51,870 bases of DNA from the NCBI GenBank assembly GCA_017620475.1, contig JAFZQI010000007.1, positions 1 to 51,870 on the forward strand, in the 5' to 3' direction. The notes below the pieces were generated by a model. The model did no database searches and was not told the origin of the DNA. It was given only the letters and a program-made list of their open reading frames with translations. The position numbers and the translations under genes are program-made. This stretch comes from Clostridiales bacterium. Lineage in GTDB: Bacteria; Bacillota; Clostridia; Saccharofermentanales; Saccharofermentanaceae. Positions 1 to 7,634 of this stretch are shown in pieces. The first letter of the stretch is position 1. Each line of letters begins with the position of its first letter.

Positions 1-499
1 CGGCATCCATATCATGATTGTAATCGTAAGAACCGTCATGGTTCAAGTCCCCATTTCCGTCTGCTCCAAAAGCACCGTGTCCGTCGGTTCCGTGTCCGAA
101 GTCGTGGCCTGCTTCTCCATGCACTCCGCCGAAGTCGCCGTGACCGAAGTCGTGGCCGATGTCTCCGTGACCGGCATGTCCGAAATCGTGTCCGATGTCA
201 TGTCCGATGTCATGACCAATATCGTGCCCCACATCGTGTCCGAAATCACCGTGACCGGCATGCCCGAAATCATGTCCGTGGCCTCCGAAGTCATGTCCGC
301 CGTCCACATCGTGTCCATGTCCGAAGTCGTGTCCGTCGCCGCCCATATCGTGGCCGTTGATATCGCTCGCATGAGATGCGGCTCCGATCAGCAGAAGAAT
401 AAACTGGAAGATCAGAAGAGCCGTGAATACGATGGCGATGCACGCGAAGATCTGCTCCGGCAGATTGAGTGCTTCAAACCAATTCATTAGAAATTCCAT
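1..499 (-). CDS. His/Gly/Asp-rich membrane protein, C-terminus beyond the left edge
   Basis: Partial gene; at least 166 residues are visible and no stop is reached before base 1. It starts MEFLMNWFEALNLPEQ, preceded by a GGAG-type ribosome site. One strongly hydrophobic segment follows at about residues 15-38. After it comes a long low-complexity stretch built from GHDxGH-like units (GHDFGH, GHDIGHDIGHD, HAGHGD) with about 30 histidines. The His/Asp density suggests divalent-metal binding, which is inference. The short hydrophobic N-terminus before a hydrophilic loop resembles NfeD-like small membrane proteins, but the diagnostic C-terminal part is missing, so no family is assigned. The gene lies 13 bp downstream of the DUF1836 gene on the same strand and is probably co-transcribed with it. 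Because the repeat is so regular, both other-strand and other-frame readings also stay open and can mislead gene callers. Confidence 0.75.
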   Translation of the reverse strand, partial: MEFLMNWFEALNLPEQIFACIAIVFTALLIFQFILLLIGAASHASDINGHDMGGDGHDFGHGHDVDGGHDFGGHGHDFGHAGHGDFGHDVGHDIGHDIGHDIGHDFGHAGHGDIGHDFGHGDFGGVHGEAGHDFGHGTDGHGAFGADGNGDLNHDGSYDYNHDMDA

Positions 500-512
500 A
501 GTTTTCTCCTTT

Positions 513-1037
513 CTATATCTCCGTTAAAAGCCGTTCCGCTTCTTTCTTCAGTACGATGGAAAGGTGAGCGGTATAAAGTATCGTCAGCAGCCGCTTGATC
601 TGTTCCCGGCTGGTCTTGCCGTAGTCGAAGTCCTGTGCGGAGATGATCTTGTCTAGGATATCGTTGAGCTTCGTCTCCGACCGGATCGGATCCATCGGTG
701 CCTCGGCAAGGAGTGTACAGAAGGCGGTGTATACGGTGTTGTCCTGATTCGCCATCCGGAGAAGTTCGAGGATCCCTTCGAGCGAGAACACATCCTTGAA
801 GTAGTTGAGGATCGCCAGCCTGATGAACTTGTCTCTGTTGTAGAGCTTCTTGACAGGGGACTCGACGAACCCTCTCTTGACCCAGTTCTGCACGGTGTGT
901 GCCTCGATACCCAGCAGCATGGTCACCTGCCTTAGCTGCATCCCTTCAAGAAGGAACATCGGGGCAAGGATCTGGTCGATGTCCTTCAGCCGGTCTTTGG
1001 ATACGTTGATCAGCGTTCCGGGTAAATACTCTGTCAT
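513..1037 (-). CDS. DUF1836 family helix-turn-helix regulator
   Basis: A 174-residue cytosolic protein. The N-terminal half has a MerR-like helix-turn-helix (MTMLLGIEAHTVQNWVKRGF, roughly residues 38-58). It is followed by the DUF1836 signature around NRDKFIRLAILNYFKDVFSLEGI. The remainder is helical and probably mediates oligomerisation or ligand sensing. DUF1836 proteins are common in Bacillota and their targets are generally unknown. An AGGAGC ribosome site lies 9 bases before the ATG. The gene has its own strong promoter (TTGACA, 17 bp, TACTAT) at 1172-1200. Two inverted repeats overlap that promoter, so autoregulation is likely. The gene immediately upstream-to-downstream partner is the His-rich membrane protein 13 bp away, the most plausible regulated target. 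Confidence 0.85.
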   Translation of the reverse strand: MTEYLPGTLINVSKDRLKDIDQILAPMFLLEGMQLRQVTMLLGIEAHTVQNWVKRGFVESPVKKLYNRDKFIRLAILNYFKDVFSLEGILELLRMANQDNTVYTAFCTLLAEAPMDPIRSETKLNDILDKIISAQDFDYGKTSREQIKRLLTILYTAHLSIVLKKEAERLLTEI

Positions 1038-1171
1038 GGTCCGATGCTCCTTTCACAGTTCTTTTGCAATGGCATCGGGATTCTGCGGCACCTGCTGTTG
1101 CTTCTTGCGCGGGCCGGTTTTCCGGCGCCGTGGCCGATTTCCTCCGGCTGCATCTCCCCGATGTTGTAGAC

Positions 1172-1200
1172 ATAGTATCACACGGTCACGTGACTGTCAA
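1172..1200 (-). promoter_or_regulatory. promoter of the DUF1836 gene
   Basis: On the minus strand TTGACA (1200-1195) is followed after exactly 17 bases by TACTAT (1177-1172), a near-consensus sigma-A promoter. The predicted start near 1165 leaves a leader of about 128 nt. The spacer contains a perfect 10-bp palindrome. Confidence 0.8.
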
Positions 1201-1216
1201 GAGTGTTCACATGAAC
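1185..1216. promoter_or_regulatory. paired palindromic operator candidates
   Basis: GTCACGTGAC at 1185-1194 fills the promoter spacer, and GTTCACATGAAC (arms GTTCA and TGAAC) lies at 1205-1216 just upstream of the -35. Their centres are 21 bp apart, two helical turns, so both would face the same side of the helix. DUF1836 is a helix-turn-helix protein encoded immediately downstream, so an autoregulatory operator is the simplest reading. Confidence 0.55.
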
Positions 1217-1252
1217 TTTTTATAACTCATTCTATCGTATCAGTGCTTCGTG

Positions 1253-1258
1253 TATAAT
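1253..1258 (+). promoter_or_regulatory. -10 element for the hydrolase gene
   Basis: TATAAT on the plus strand, directly preceded by TG. No good -35 hexamer is visible at 16-18 bp. The leader to the ATG at 1342 would be about 77 nt. Confidence 0.5.
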
Positions 1259-1341
1259 AGAGTTGTATGATGTGCGCGTCGGATGATCGTTCCGCTACGT
1301 GTACAGGGGTTTCCGAGGAATCGGGGAGGAGGTCAGAGTAT

Positions 1342-2277
1342 ATGGCTTTTCAGAAAAACACTTTTATCGGATCAGATGGTGAAAGCAATATCGCGTATTT
1401 TGTCTGGTCCCCTTCTGTTCCGGCAAGAGGCGTTGTGCAGATCGTGCATGGTATGTGCGAGTATATGGGAAGGTATAACGATCTGGCTGAGTACCTGGCC
1501 GACAAGGGGTATGTCGTGTGCGGACATGATCACATGGGGCACGGGCAGAGCGTCGGTGATGACGGGACTTTCGGTTACTTCGGAAAGACAGATGGTGCGC
1601 AGCATCTGATCGAAGATGTGGAAAAGCTGCACCGCATCATGAAAGAAAGTTATCCCGGCAAGCCCTACATTATCCTCGGACACTCCATGGGTTCTTTTAT
1701 CGCGAGAAACTGGTATGCCCAGTACGGCAACGACTGCTCGGGCATGATCCTTTCCGGCACGGCGCGCAGTAATTCCCTGATCGGGCCGCTCACGACCATT
1801 GCGAAGATCCAGCGTTTCTTCCTCGGCGAGAAGAAACCGGCGAAGCTGATCGCGAAAATGATCAACCGGCAGTACATCAAGAAGATTCCGGATCCTCTGA
1901 CCGGCGCCGATTGGATCTCCAACGATACGGAGGTCGTCAAGCGCTATACCGGCGATCCATTCTGTACGTTTATCTTTACCCACTCTGCGTATATCGATCT
2001 TTTCACGCTTCTTTCGGACTGCAACACAGATTCCTGGTATGAATCGATTCCCAAGGATAAGCCGATCCTGCTGATTGCGGGAGATGAGGATCCGGTGGGC
2101 GATTATGGTGAAGCACCGCAGGAGATCTACAACAAGCTTGTGGCAGCCGGGCAGGAAAAGGCGACGATCGATATCCGCCACGGCATGCGTCATGAGCCGC
2201 ACAACGAGATCGGACGGGATGCGGTTTATCAGCGCTACGCTGCGTATCTTTTCGACAATTTCGTCCGCAAGGCGTAA
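1342..2277 (+). CDS. alpha/beta hydrolase, monoacylglycerol lipase-like
   Basis: A 311-residue serine hydrolase of the Hydrolase_4 (lysophospholipase/monoacylglycerol lipase) group. The oxyanion region reads VHGMCEYMGRYNDLAEYLA, followed by GHDHMGHGQS. The nucleophile elbow is GHSMG with Ser115. The acid lies in AGDEDPVG (Asp248 or Asp250) and the catalytic His in GMRHEPHNE (His284). There is no signal peptide, so it is cytosolic. The start at 1342 is preferred over the in-frame ATG 75 bases earlier because GGAGGAGG (about 1325-1332) sits 9-10 bases before it. It is divergent from the DUF1836 gene and probably hydrolyses monoacylglycerol or lysolipid esters. Exact substrate is not inferable. 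Confidence 0.85.
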   Translation: MAFQKNTFIGSDGESNIAYFVWSPSVPARGVVQIVHGMCEYMGRYNDLAEYLADKGYVVCGHDHMGHGQSVGDDGTFGYFGKTDGAQHLIEDVEKLHRIMKESYPGKPYIILGHSMGSFIARNWYAQYGNDCSGMILSGTARSNSLIGPLTTIAKIQRFFLGEKKPAKLIAKMINRQYIKKIPDPLTGADWISNDTEVVKRYTGDPFCTFIFTHSAYIDLFTLLSDCNTDSWYESIPKDKPILLIAGDEDPVGDYGEAPQEIYNKLVAAGQEKATIDIRHGMRHEPHNEIGRDAVYQRYAAYLFDNFVRKA

Positions 2278-2290
2278 CCCGCGCATTGTT

Positions 2291-2370
2291 ATCCGCTTGT
2301 AAGGTATACTTATCGAACTGATCCGCCTGTAAGGAATATCTCCCCGTAATTATCCGTTTATAAGGTTTAT
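2291..2370 (+). repeat. three phased direct repeats, ATCCGYYTRTAAGGWWTA-like
   Basis: ATCCGCTTGTAAGGTATA (2291), ATCCGCCTGTAAGGAATA (2321) and ATCCGTTTATAAGGTTTA (2352) recur with 30- and 31-bp spacing, about three helical turns. They lie between the hydrolase stop and the lipoprotein start. The last copy overlaps the expected -35 position of the TATGAT at 2388-2393. This pattern suits a regulator-binding array but could also be a degenerate repeat. Confidence 0.6.
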
Positions 2371-2387
2371 CTGCCCCTGAAATATGG

Positions 2388-2393
2388 TATGAT
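2388..2393 (+). promoter_or_regulatory. -10 element of the lipoprotein gene
   Basis: TATGAT followed by an AT-rich start region. The -35 is weak (TTTATC at 2366-2371, 16-bp spacer) and overlaps the third direct repeat, consistent with an activated promoter. Confidence 0.45.
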
Positions 2394-2426
2394 TCTTATA
2401 TATTTATTTGCAAAGGAGACGTTGCT

Positions 2427-4079
2427 ATGAAACGCTTAACGGCGATATTGCTGAGTGCCGCGATGCTGCTCTCGCTTGTAGGCTGCACCAAGGCGGAAGA
2501 AACTACGAAGAAGAAAAAGACCAAGACAAAGAAGACTACAACGGAAGAAACGGAAACCGAAGAGACGGATCCGCCGGTCGATACGACGGACGAAACCACG
2601 GATGAGCCGACTTCGGACACAACCGAGACGACTTCCGAGACAACCGAGACGACTTCCGACACGACCTCGGATACATCAGCGACTTCTGCCCCGACACCGG
2701 TCGCCGGCGAAGTAAAGAGTCTTCACTCCATGTTGATTTTCGACACGCTGACCTATGGCGAACTCGATGACAATGACGGGTATCCCACCGTAATCAACAC
2801 GACTGTGTATGCCGAGAGCATCCAGGTCATGGATCCCAATGCGACGAAACTTGCGGAGTTTGTCGATGATCATTACAGCGCTCTAGCGGATTATCTCTCT
2901 GCTGCGTATGATGAATTCCTCGATGATTTCCTTGAGGGCAGAGACACAGCCAAGCACTACATGAAGCTTTACATGTACCGCGATGATTCGTATATCTGTT
3001 CTTTTGTAGAAGGAACTTCCGTATACTCCGTTGACGGCAGCATGGATATATATACGGCATACAACGTACTCACGGAAACCGGCGAGGTGATCACGTTCAC
3101 TGATGTGATCAAAGACGCTTCTGCCGTGGCCGACGTGGTCCAGAAAAATATCCCGAGCAAGATGACGCCGGCGTCGGACGAATTCCTCGGCAGTATCAGG
3201 AACGGCACCTGTCCTTTTGCACTGACCTACGACGGTATCGTTTTCTTCACCACAGAATACAACCTGCCAATCAAAGTGAACTACACCGATATCGCCAATC
3301 TGGTCGACGACCGTTTCTTCGGTTACAACCCCGAGACCTTTGTATTGGATCTCGACCTCAACAGCAGTCTGGTCTATGACATTAACGGCGATGGACAGGA
3401 TGACACCGTTAAGGTGGATGTATCCTATGCCTCCTCCGACTACTTCGACGTCAAGGATGTCACCCTCACCTACAATGGAAACTCCACTACCCTGACCGCG
3501 GAAGAGTGCGGATACCTTTACGGCGACTATGATCCGAACTGGGACACATCTTACATCATGCATGTCAATGGCGGCGACTTCCTCTATCTGCCGTTCACCG
3601 TTGAGGATGACTATACCGATTACTACGTATTTAACATCACAGACGGTGCCTTCACCTTCGTCGATACGCTCGATTATGAATTCTACGGTCATCCCTGCGA
3701 TCCGGATGCAATTTGGATGATGGGCCGCACGGATATCCTCGGTACTTCTTACTATAAGGGCGACTTCTCTTTCAATGGCGGCGATGGTCTGGCTTACGAT
3801 GAAGACACGGTCTTCTATAACATGCATACGAAAGTACAGACGAAGGCAGAAGTGTACGGCGTGAATATGGATGGGAACGATGCCTCGATCCCGGCCGGCA
3901 CACCGGTTCTTTTCGTTGCGTACAATAAAAACGAGAAGGAAGTGCTTCTCATGACGCTCGACAAGGACTACAACAATGACGAGTACCTCATCGTCACTGT
4001 CGAAACAGGCAACTACCCGATCCTGATCTCCGGATATGACCAGGGCGAACTCTTTGACGGCATTCATTACGCCGGCTGA
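2427..4079 (+). CDS. lipoprotein with Thr/Glu linker and RsiV/PdaC-like domain
   Basis: A 550-residue secreted lipoprotein. The signal peptide MKRLTAILLSAAMLLSLVGC ends in a lipobox (LVGC, lipidated Cys20). A low-complexity Lys/Thr/Glu/Asp/Ser linker runs to about residue 92. The next 200 residues resemble the DUF4163/DUF3298 arrangement of RsiV and PdaC: a Tyr/Asp-rich segment, then VLTETGEVITFTDVI. That assignment is by pattern only. A VYDINGDGQDD motif near residue 317 looks like a calcium loop of FG-GAP/EF-hand type. The C-terminal part has no recognisable motif. AAAGGAG lies upstream of the ATG. The gene stands alone, between a repeat-rich control region and a perfect terminator hairpin. 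Confidence 0.75.
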   Translation: MKRLTAILLSAAMLLSLVGCTKAEETTKKKKTKTKKTTTEETETEETDPPVDTTDETTDEPTSDTTETTSETTETTSDTTSDTSATSAPTPVAGEVKSLHSMLIFDTLTYGELDDNDGYPTVINTTVYAESIQVMDPNATKLAEFVDDHYSALADYLSAAYDEFLDDFLEGRDTAKHYMKLYMYRDDSYICSFVEGTSVYSVDGSMDIYTAYNVLTETGEVITFTDVIKDASAVADVVQKNIPSKMTPASDEFLGSIRNGTCPFALTYDGIVFFTTEYNLPIKVNYTDIANLVDDRFFGYNPETFVLDLDLNSSLVYDINGDGQDDTVKVDVSYASSDYFDVKDVTLTYNGNSTTLTAEECGYLYGDYDPNWDTSYIMHVNGGDFLYLPFTVEDDYTDYYVFNITDGAFTFVDTLDYEFYGHPCDPDAIWMMGRTDILGTSYYKGDFSFNGGDGLAYDEDTVFYNMHTKVQTKAEVYGVNMDGNDASIPAGTPVLFVAYNKNEKEVLLMTLDKDYNNDEYLIVTVETGNYPILISGYDQGELFDGIHYAG

Positions 4080-4165
4080 TGATAGAGGCCCTTTTCCTTC
4101 GCGAGAAGAACCGATGCTTCAGGCACGGCGCCTTCGTAAATCGGCCGCATCACAGTTTCAATACC

Positions 4166-4199
4166 AAAAGGACTGTCTCCCGCGGGAGACAGTCCTTTT
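4166..4199. terminator. perfect bidirectional hairpin terminator
   Basis: A 34-base perfect palindrome, AAAAGGACTGTCTCCC joined to its reverse complement, with A-tract and T-tract at the ends. It serves the convergent lipoprotein (plus) and hydratase (minus) genes. A short open frame across it is not credible. Confidence 0.85.
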
Positions 4200-4337
4200 C
4201 TATGCGTGAGGGAGAAGCACAACGTATGAAAATCACAAGAAACGAAAATGTTGTTTCACCTTTGAAGTGTACCCGAGACGGCTCACGCCTTTTGCTTTTC
4301 CTCTCAAAAAGCACCGGGCAACGATGTGTTGGAGTCC

Positions 4338-6626
4338 TTATACGCGGTTGTAGTTGATCAGGCAGCCCTTCAGGATGATCTGACGCTCTTCATCGGTCAG
4401 GTCGCCGAGGCGCAGGTCAAACTCCGCAAGTCCGGACTCACCGACAGTGTATGCCTTGATGACTTCGGTCTTGTTCTCTACCGCGGCACGGATGCCCGGG
4501 ATGAAGATGTAGTCGAGGTTCTTAAACGGCAGCTCGCCCTCTTCGATCAGGAACGGCAGCATACCCCAGTTGATGAGGTTGGATCTGTAACGCTTGGTGG
4601 CGTATTCGTTGGCGATGTTCGCCCAGCCGCCTAATACCTTCTGGCAGGAAGCGGCCTGCTCACGGGCGGAACCGTCACCCGGCTTAACTGCAAAGATCGT
4701 GGAACCGAAGCCCGTGTTATCACGATGCACCTCCGGGAAGTCCTTCTTGATCGTCTGCATAACGGTATGGATCTCCGGGAACAGATCGCAGAGTTTCTGC
4801 CCGTCTTCTCTTGCCTTCTCGACCTTCTGGATCTCCTTGGCGCGTCCCACATACTCGGGATCCTTACGGCTCAGTGTGAACTCCGCAAGACCGAGAGGAT
4901 TGGAACGGTAGGAAGAAGTTTCACCGGACGGGATCAGTTCGTCGGTCGTCGTTACCGGATCGTGGATCTCGGAAACGCAGCGCAGAACGAGGTTATCGGT
5001 GAGTGCGACCATCGCCGGCCAGTCTTTGATGTTCGGACCGAAGTGGATCGGGTAATCCGGATCCGCAACGCCCTTGCTGTCGAATACGCGGTTCTCGTAG
5101 ATCTTCGAATCGAAGAAATACTTGTATTTGCCGAACTCTCCATCGAATTCGGTCGCGGCGGTCAGCTCGCCCTGGTTGGCGGCAGTGGCCGCGATCGAGC
5201 GTGCATCCATAAGAGCAACGGAAGAGATCTGCCCGTTCTGAAGCTTTGAGCCTTCACGGTTCGGGAAGTTTCTCGTGGAGTGACGGATGCTGAAGGCGTT
5301 GTTCGCCGGTGTGTCTCCTGCGCCGAAGCACGGTCCGCAGAAGGCGGTCTTGATGATGGCGCCGGTCTCCATGATCGTTGCGGCACAGCCGTTACGAACC
5401 AGTTCCATGTACACAGGCATGGATGCCGGATATACGCTGAGTGTAAACTCATTGCTTCCGATATACTTGCCCTTCAGGATATCCGCTGCTGCGCAGATGT
5501 TCTCGAATCCGCCGCCGGCGCATCCGGCGATGATTCCCTGATCCACCATGAACTTACCGTTTCTCACCTTGCTGCGGAGAGAGAAGTCCACCTTATCACC
5601 TAGGGAGACCTTCGCACGCTTCTCAACATCGTCAAGGATGTCATCGAGGTTGGCCTTGAGGTCTTCGATCGTGTAGGTATTACTCGGGTGGAAAGGCATC
5701 GCGATCATCGGCTTGATCGTGGACAGGTCGATCTCTACAACGCCGTCATAGTAAGCCACTTCGCCCGGATTGAGTTCCTTATAATCACCGGCACGCCCAT
5801 GGATCTCGTAGAAGTTCTTCACCTCATCATCGGTCTGCCAGATAGAAGAAAGACATGTTGTCTCAGTGGTCATAACATCTACGCCGATACGGAAATCCGT
5901 GCTCAGAGAAGCCACGCCCGGGCCGACGAATTCCATGACCTTATTCTTTACGAAGCCATTGGCAAATACCGCACCGATAATAGCCAGCGCCACGTCCTGC
6001 GGACCCACGCCCTTGACCGGGGAGCCCGTAAGGTAGATAGCGACTACGCCCGGCATGTTGATATCGTAGGTCTGGTTCAGGAGCTGCTTTACGAGCTCCG
6101 GTCCGCCCTCACCCATCGCCATGGTACCCAGTGCACCGTAACGGGTGTGGGAGTCGGAACCGAGGATCATGCGCCCGCCGCCGGCAAGCATCTCTCTTGC
6201 GAACTGGTGGATAACGGCCTGATGCGGCGGTACATACACGCCGCCGTACTTCTTCGCGCAGGAAAGACCGAACATGTGGTCATCCTCGTTGATCGTACCG
6301 CCGACTGCACAAAGGGAATTGTGGCAGTTCGTCAGAACATAAGGAACCGGGAACTTCGTAAGTCCCGAAGCACGTGCGGTCTGAATAATACCGACAAAAG
6401 TAATATCATGGGAAGTCAGCTTATCGAACTTGATCTTCAGTTTCTCCATGTTATCGGAAGTATTGTGGTCACGGAGGATCCCGTAGGCAATGGTCTCTTT
6501 CTTGGCGTCCTCTTTGCTTACGCTCTTTCCGGTCTTCGCCGCAATCGCTGCAGCAGCCTCCGCATTATCCGGAATAATCTCGCTACCGCGCAGCAGATAC
6601 GCGCCCGAATCAAGTAATGAAATCAT
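4338..6626 (-). CDS. aconitase-superfamily hydratase (YbhJ-like)
   Basis: A 762-residue cytosolic [4Fe-4S] dehydratase of the aconitase superfamily. Visible signatures are TNCHNSLC (residues 99-106), [12 protein letters not shown] (156-167, substrate loop), [10 protein letters not shown] (first cluster Cys), CGPCFGAGD (the CxxC cluster pair) and TRNFPNREG (the aconitase SRNFPGREG equivalent). The C-terminal swivel domain follows. The whole length and the diverged SCT motif fit the YbhJ-like uncharacterised hydratases better than AcnA/AcnB or LeuC, so the substrate is uncertain. TAGGAGG lies before the ATG. It has a strong own promoter at 6759-6786 and a leader containing a 15-bp inverted repeat. 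The toxin-antitoxin pair lies upstream on the same strand. Confidence 0.85.
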   Translation of the reverse strand: MISLLDSGAYLLRGSEIIPDNAEAAAAIAAKTGKSVSKEDAKKETIAYGILRDHNTSDNMEKLKIKFDKLTSHDITFVGIIQTARASGLTKFPVPYVLTNCHNSLCAVGGTINEDDHMFGLSCAKKYGGVYVPPHQAVIHQFAREMLAGGGRMILGSDSHTRYGALGTMAMGEGGPELVKQLLNQTYDINMPGVVAIYLTGSPVKGVGPQDVALAIIGAVFANGFVKNKVMEFVGPGVASLSTDFRIGVDVMTTETTCLSSIWQTDDEVKNFYEIHGRAGDYKELNPGEVAYYDGVVEIDLSTIKPMIAMPFHPSNTYTIEDLKANLDDILDDVEKRAKVSLGDKVDFSLRSKVRNGKFMVDQGIIAGCAGGGFENICAAADILKGKYIGSNEFTLSVYPASMPVYMELVRNGCAATIMETGAIIKTAFCGPCFGAGDTPANNAFSIRHSTRNFPNREGSKLQNGQISSVALMDARSIAATAANQGELTAATEFDGEFGKYKYFFDSKIYENRVFDSKGVADPDYPIHFGPNIKDWPAMVALTDNLVLRCVSEIHDPVTTTDELIPSGETSSYRSNPLGLAEFTLSRKDPEYVGRAKEIQKVEKAREDGQKLCDLFPEIHTVMQTIKKDFPEVHRDNTGFGSTIFAVKPGDGSAREQAASCQKVLGGWANIANEYATKRYRSNLINWGMLPFLIEEGELPFKNLDYIFIPGIRAAVENKTEVIKAYTVGESGLAEFDLRLGDLTDEERQIILKGCLINYNRV

Positions 6627-6660
6627 AAGTAATCCTCCTAAATCTATATCTCACAGGGAC

Positions 6661-6743
6661 AAGTGCTTTTCGAGAAGAATAATGCTTCGTCCCGAAAAGG
6701 GCTTCATCACGAGATGAATAATGTTTCCTCTCGAAAAGCACTT
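6661..6743. repeat. 15-bp perfect inverted repeat in the hydratase leader
   Basis: AAGTGCTTTTCGAGA at 6661-6675 is exactly complementary to TCTCGAAAAGCACTT at 6729-6743. The 53-base loop includes a second small stem (TTCATC/GATGAA). In the hydratase transcript this starts about 9 nt after the predicted start and ends 35 nt before the ATG. Near copies of the arm occur at 25531, 27195 and 46603. There is no T-tract, so it does not look like a simple terminator. Confidence 0.75.
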
Positions 6744-6758
6744 TCTCTAAACAAATCT

Positions 6759-6786
6759 ATTATATGGAAATCCGCGGAAGTTGCAA
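6759..6786 (-). promoter_or_regulatory. promoter of the hydratase gene
   Basis: On the minus strand TTGCAA (6786-6781), a 16-bp spacer and TATAAT (6764-6759). The predicted start near 6752 gives a leader of about 125 nt, nearly all of it the inverted repeat. Confidence 0.7.
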
Positions 6787-6791
6787 GCAGA

Positions 6792-7208
6792 CTACGTTTC
6801 CAAATTCCGCAGAATACCCAGGAACTCCTTGGGTGTTACGGCAGGAACCGTACTCTTTTTAAAGTCCCGAGTATTCCTCGTGATGATGTAGTCCGCCCGT
6901 ACCTTCTTCGCCGTGACACTTTGCACCGCGTCTTCAAAATCAATCCACCCGAGGGACGCCGCCTCGCTTATGATCTGGCTCGTCAGATTGGCAAAGGAAA
7001 AGCAGAGGCTCAGCTGTTTCTCAAGCTTATTCACCTCCCGCGCGGGGCTGCGCATCACATACACCATGTTGGCAAAGGTCAAAACGGAAATACAGCCTTC
7101 GACTGCTTTTGCCTCGCAAAGATCCCATACCGCCGCTGAATCGTAGTAAAAAGGATCTCTCTCACAGAGCACATCGAGGAGCACATTGGCATCAATCACC
7201 AATCTCAT
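6792..7208 (-). CDS. PIN-domain toxin (VapC-like ribonuclease)
   Basis: A 138-residue PIN protein. Acidic metal-binding residues are visible in MRLVIDANVLLD (Asp6), in the central DFEDAVQS and in DYIITRNTRDF near the C-terminus, the usual order of PIN nucleases. Such toxins cleave RNA and are held inactive by the partner antitoxin. Its start lies inside the antitoxin gene (17-bp overlap), so translation is probably coupled. The Phd-type partner is seen with many VapC-like PIN toxins. The target RNA cannot be predicted. Confidence 0.85.
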   Translation of the reverse strand: MRLVIDANVLLDVLCERDPFYYDSAAVWDLCEAKAVEGCISVLTFANMVYVMRSPAREVNKLEKQLSLCFSFANLTSQIISEAASLGWIDFEDAVQSVTAKKVRADYIITRNTRDFKKSTVPAVTPKEFLGILRNLET

Positions 7209-7431
7209 ATTTCTTCCTCAATGCCTTCGTACGGGCATCTCCCATATCCGCGCCGTTCTTCCAGATCCCGGTCAGCGACTCACGAATAGATGTAGCGGGT
7301 TTATTGACAGGAACGAAACGCCCGACTTCTTTTCCGTTTTTGGTTATGATCACCTCGCCGCCACTCATGACCACCTCCAGGTAACGGCCGAAATTGTTTT
7401 TCATTTGCGTAGCGGTAGCTGTCTCGATCAT
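7192..7431 (-). CDS. Phd/YefM-family antitoxin
   Basis: A 79-residue antitoxin. The N-terminal ATQMKNNFGRYLEVVMSGGE and VIITKNGKEVGRFVP segments are the Phd/YefM DNA-binding fold. The charged C-terminal tail (ALRKKYEIGD) is the likely toxin-wrapping part. ATG at 7431 is chosen over the in-frame GTG at 7440 because that GTG is part of the GGGGAGGTG ribosome site, 6 bases upstream of the ATG. The gene precedes and overlaps the PIN toxin. A palindrome at the promoter suggests autorepression. Confidence 0.85.
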   Translation of the reverse strand: MIETATATQMKNNFGRYLEVVMSGGEVIITKNGKEVGRFVPVNKPATSIRESLTGIWKNGADMGDARTKALRKKYEIGD

Positions 7432-7448
7432 AATAGTCACCTCCCCTG

Positions 7449-7489
7449 ATTAGCTAATTTTATTATACATTATTTTGGCTATTTTGTAA
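7449..7489 (-). promoter_or_regulatory. toxin-antitoxin promoter and operator
   Basis: Minus-strand TTACAA (7489-7484), 16-bp spacer, TATAAT (7467-7462). The perfect palindrome ATTAGCTAAT (7449-7458) covers the predicted transcription start. A related half site TAGCC lies in the spacer. This is where a Phd-type antitoxin would bind to repress. Confidence 0.65.
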
Positions 7490-7554
7490 CCAGCATCAAC
7501 CTGATCATTTGAAAAATCTGATATGTTCATAACTTTGCAACACTTCTTATGTAT

Positions 7555-7560
7555 TATAAT
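7555..7560 (+). promoter_or_regulatory. -10 element of the sensor diguanylate cyclase gene
   Basis: TATAAT on the plus strand without a clear -35. The start near 7567 would leave the ATG at 7572 almost leaderless, which supports initiation at 7635 instead. Confidence 0.5.
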
Positions 7561-7634
7561 GTTGTTGGATTATGTATTTTGCCTTTTTCTTTGGTAAAAG
7601 CACTGTGACCGGATGGTCCGGGAGATATGACGAG

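Larger units (their letters stand above)
1038..1341. other. intergenic control region between divergent genes
   Basis: About 300 bases without a convincing gene. The DUF1836 promoter and two palindromes lie in the middle (1172-1216). A TATAAT for the plus-strand hydrolase sits at 1253-1258. The part next to the DUF1836 start (1038-1165) is GC-rich leader in which no clear RNA structure was recognised. Short open frames here have no ribosome sites. Confidence 0.6.

Noticed and set aside
14..490. 158-residue Val/Met/Ser-rich plus-strand frame
   Set aside because: Exact codon-phase mirror of the His-rich gene, which has the start signals and membrane helix.
2883..4067. 394-residue open frame on the minus strand
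   Set aside because: Antisense to the lipoprotein gene, which has a signal peptide and ribosome site; the frame is Val/Ile-rich shadow sequence.
4079..4357. 92-residue open frame after the lipoprotein
   Set aside because: It contains the perfect terminator palindrome, has no ribosome site, and overlaps the hydratase end.
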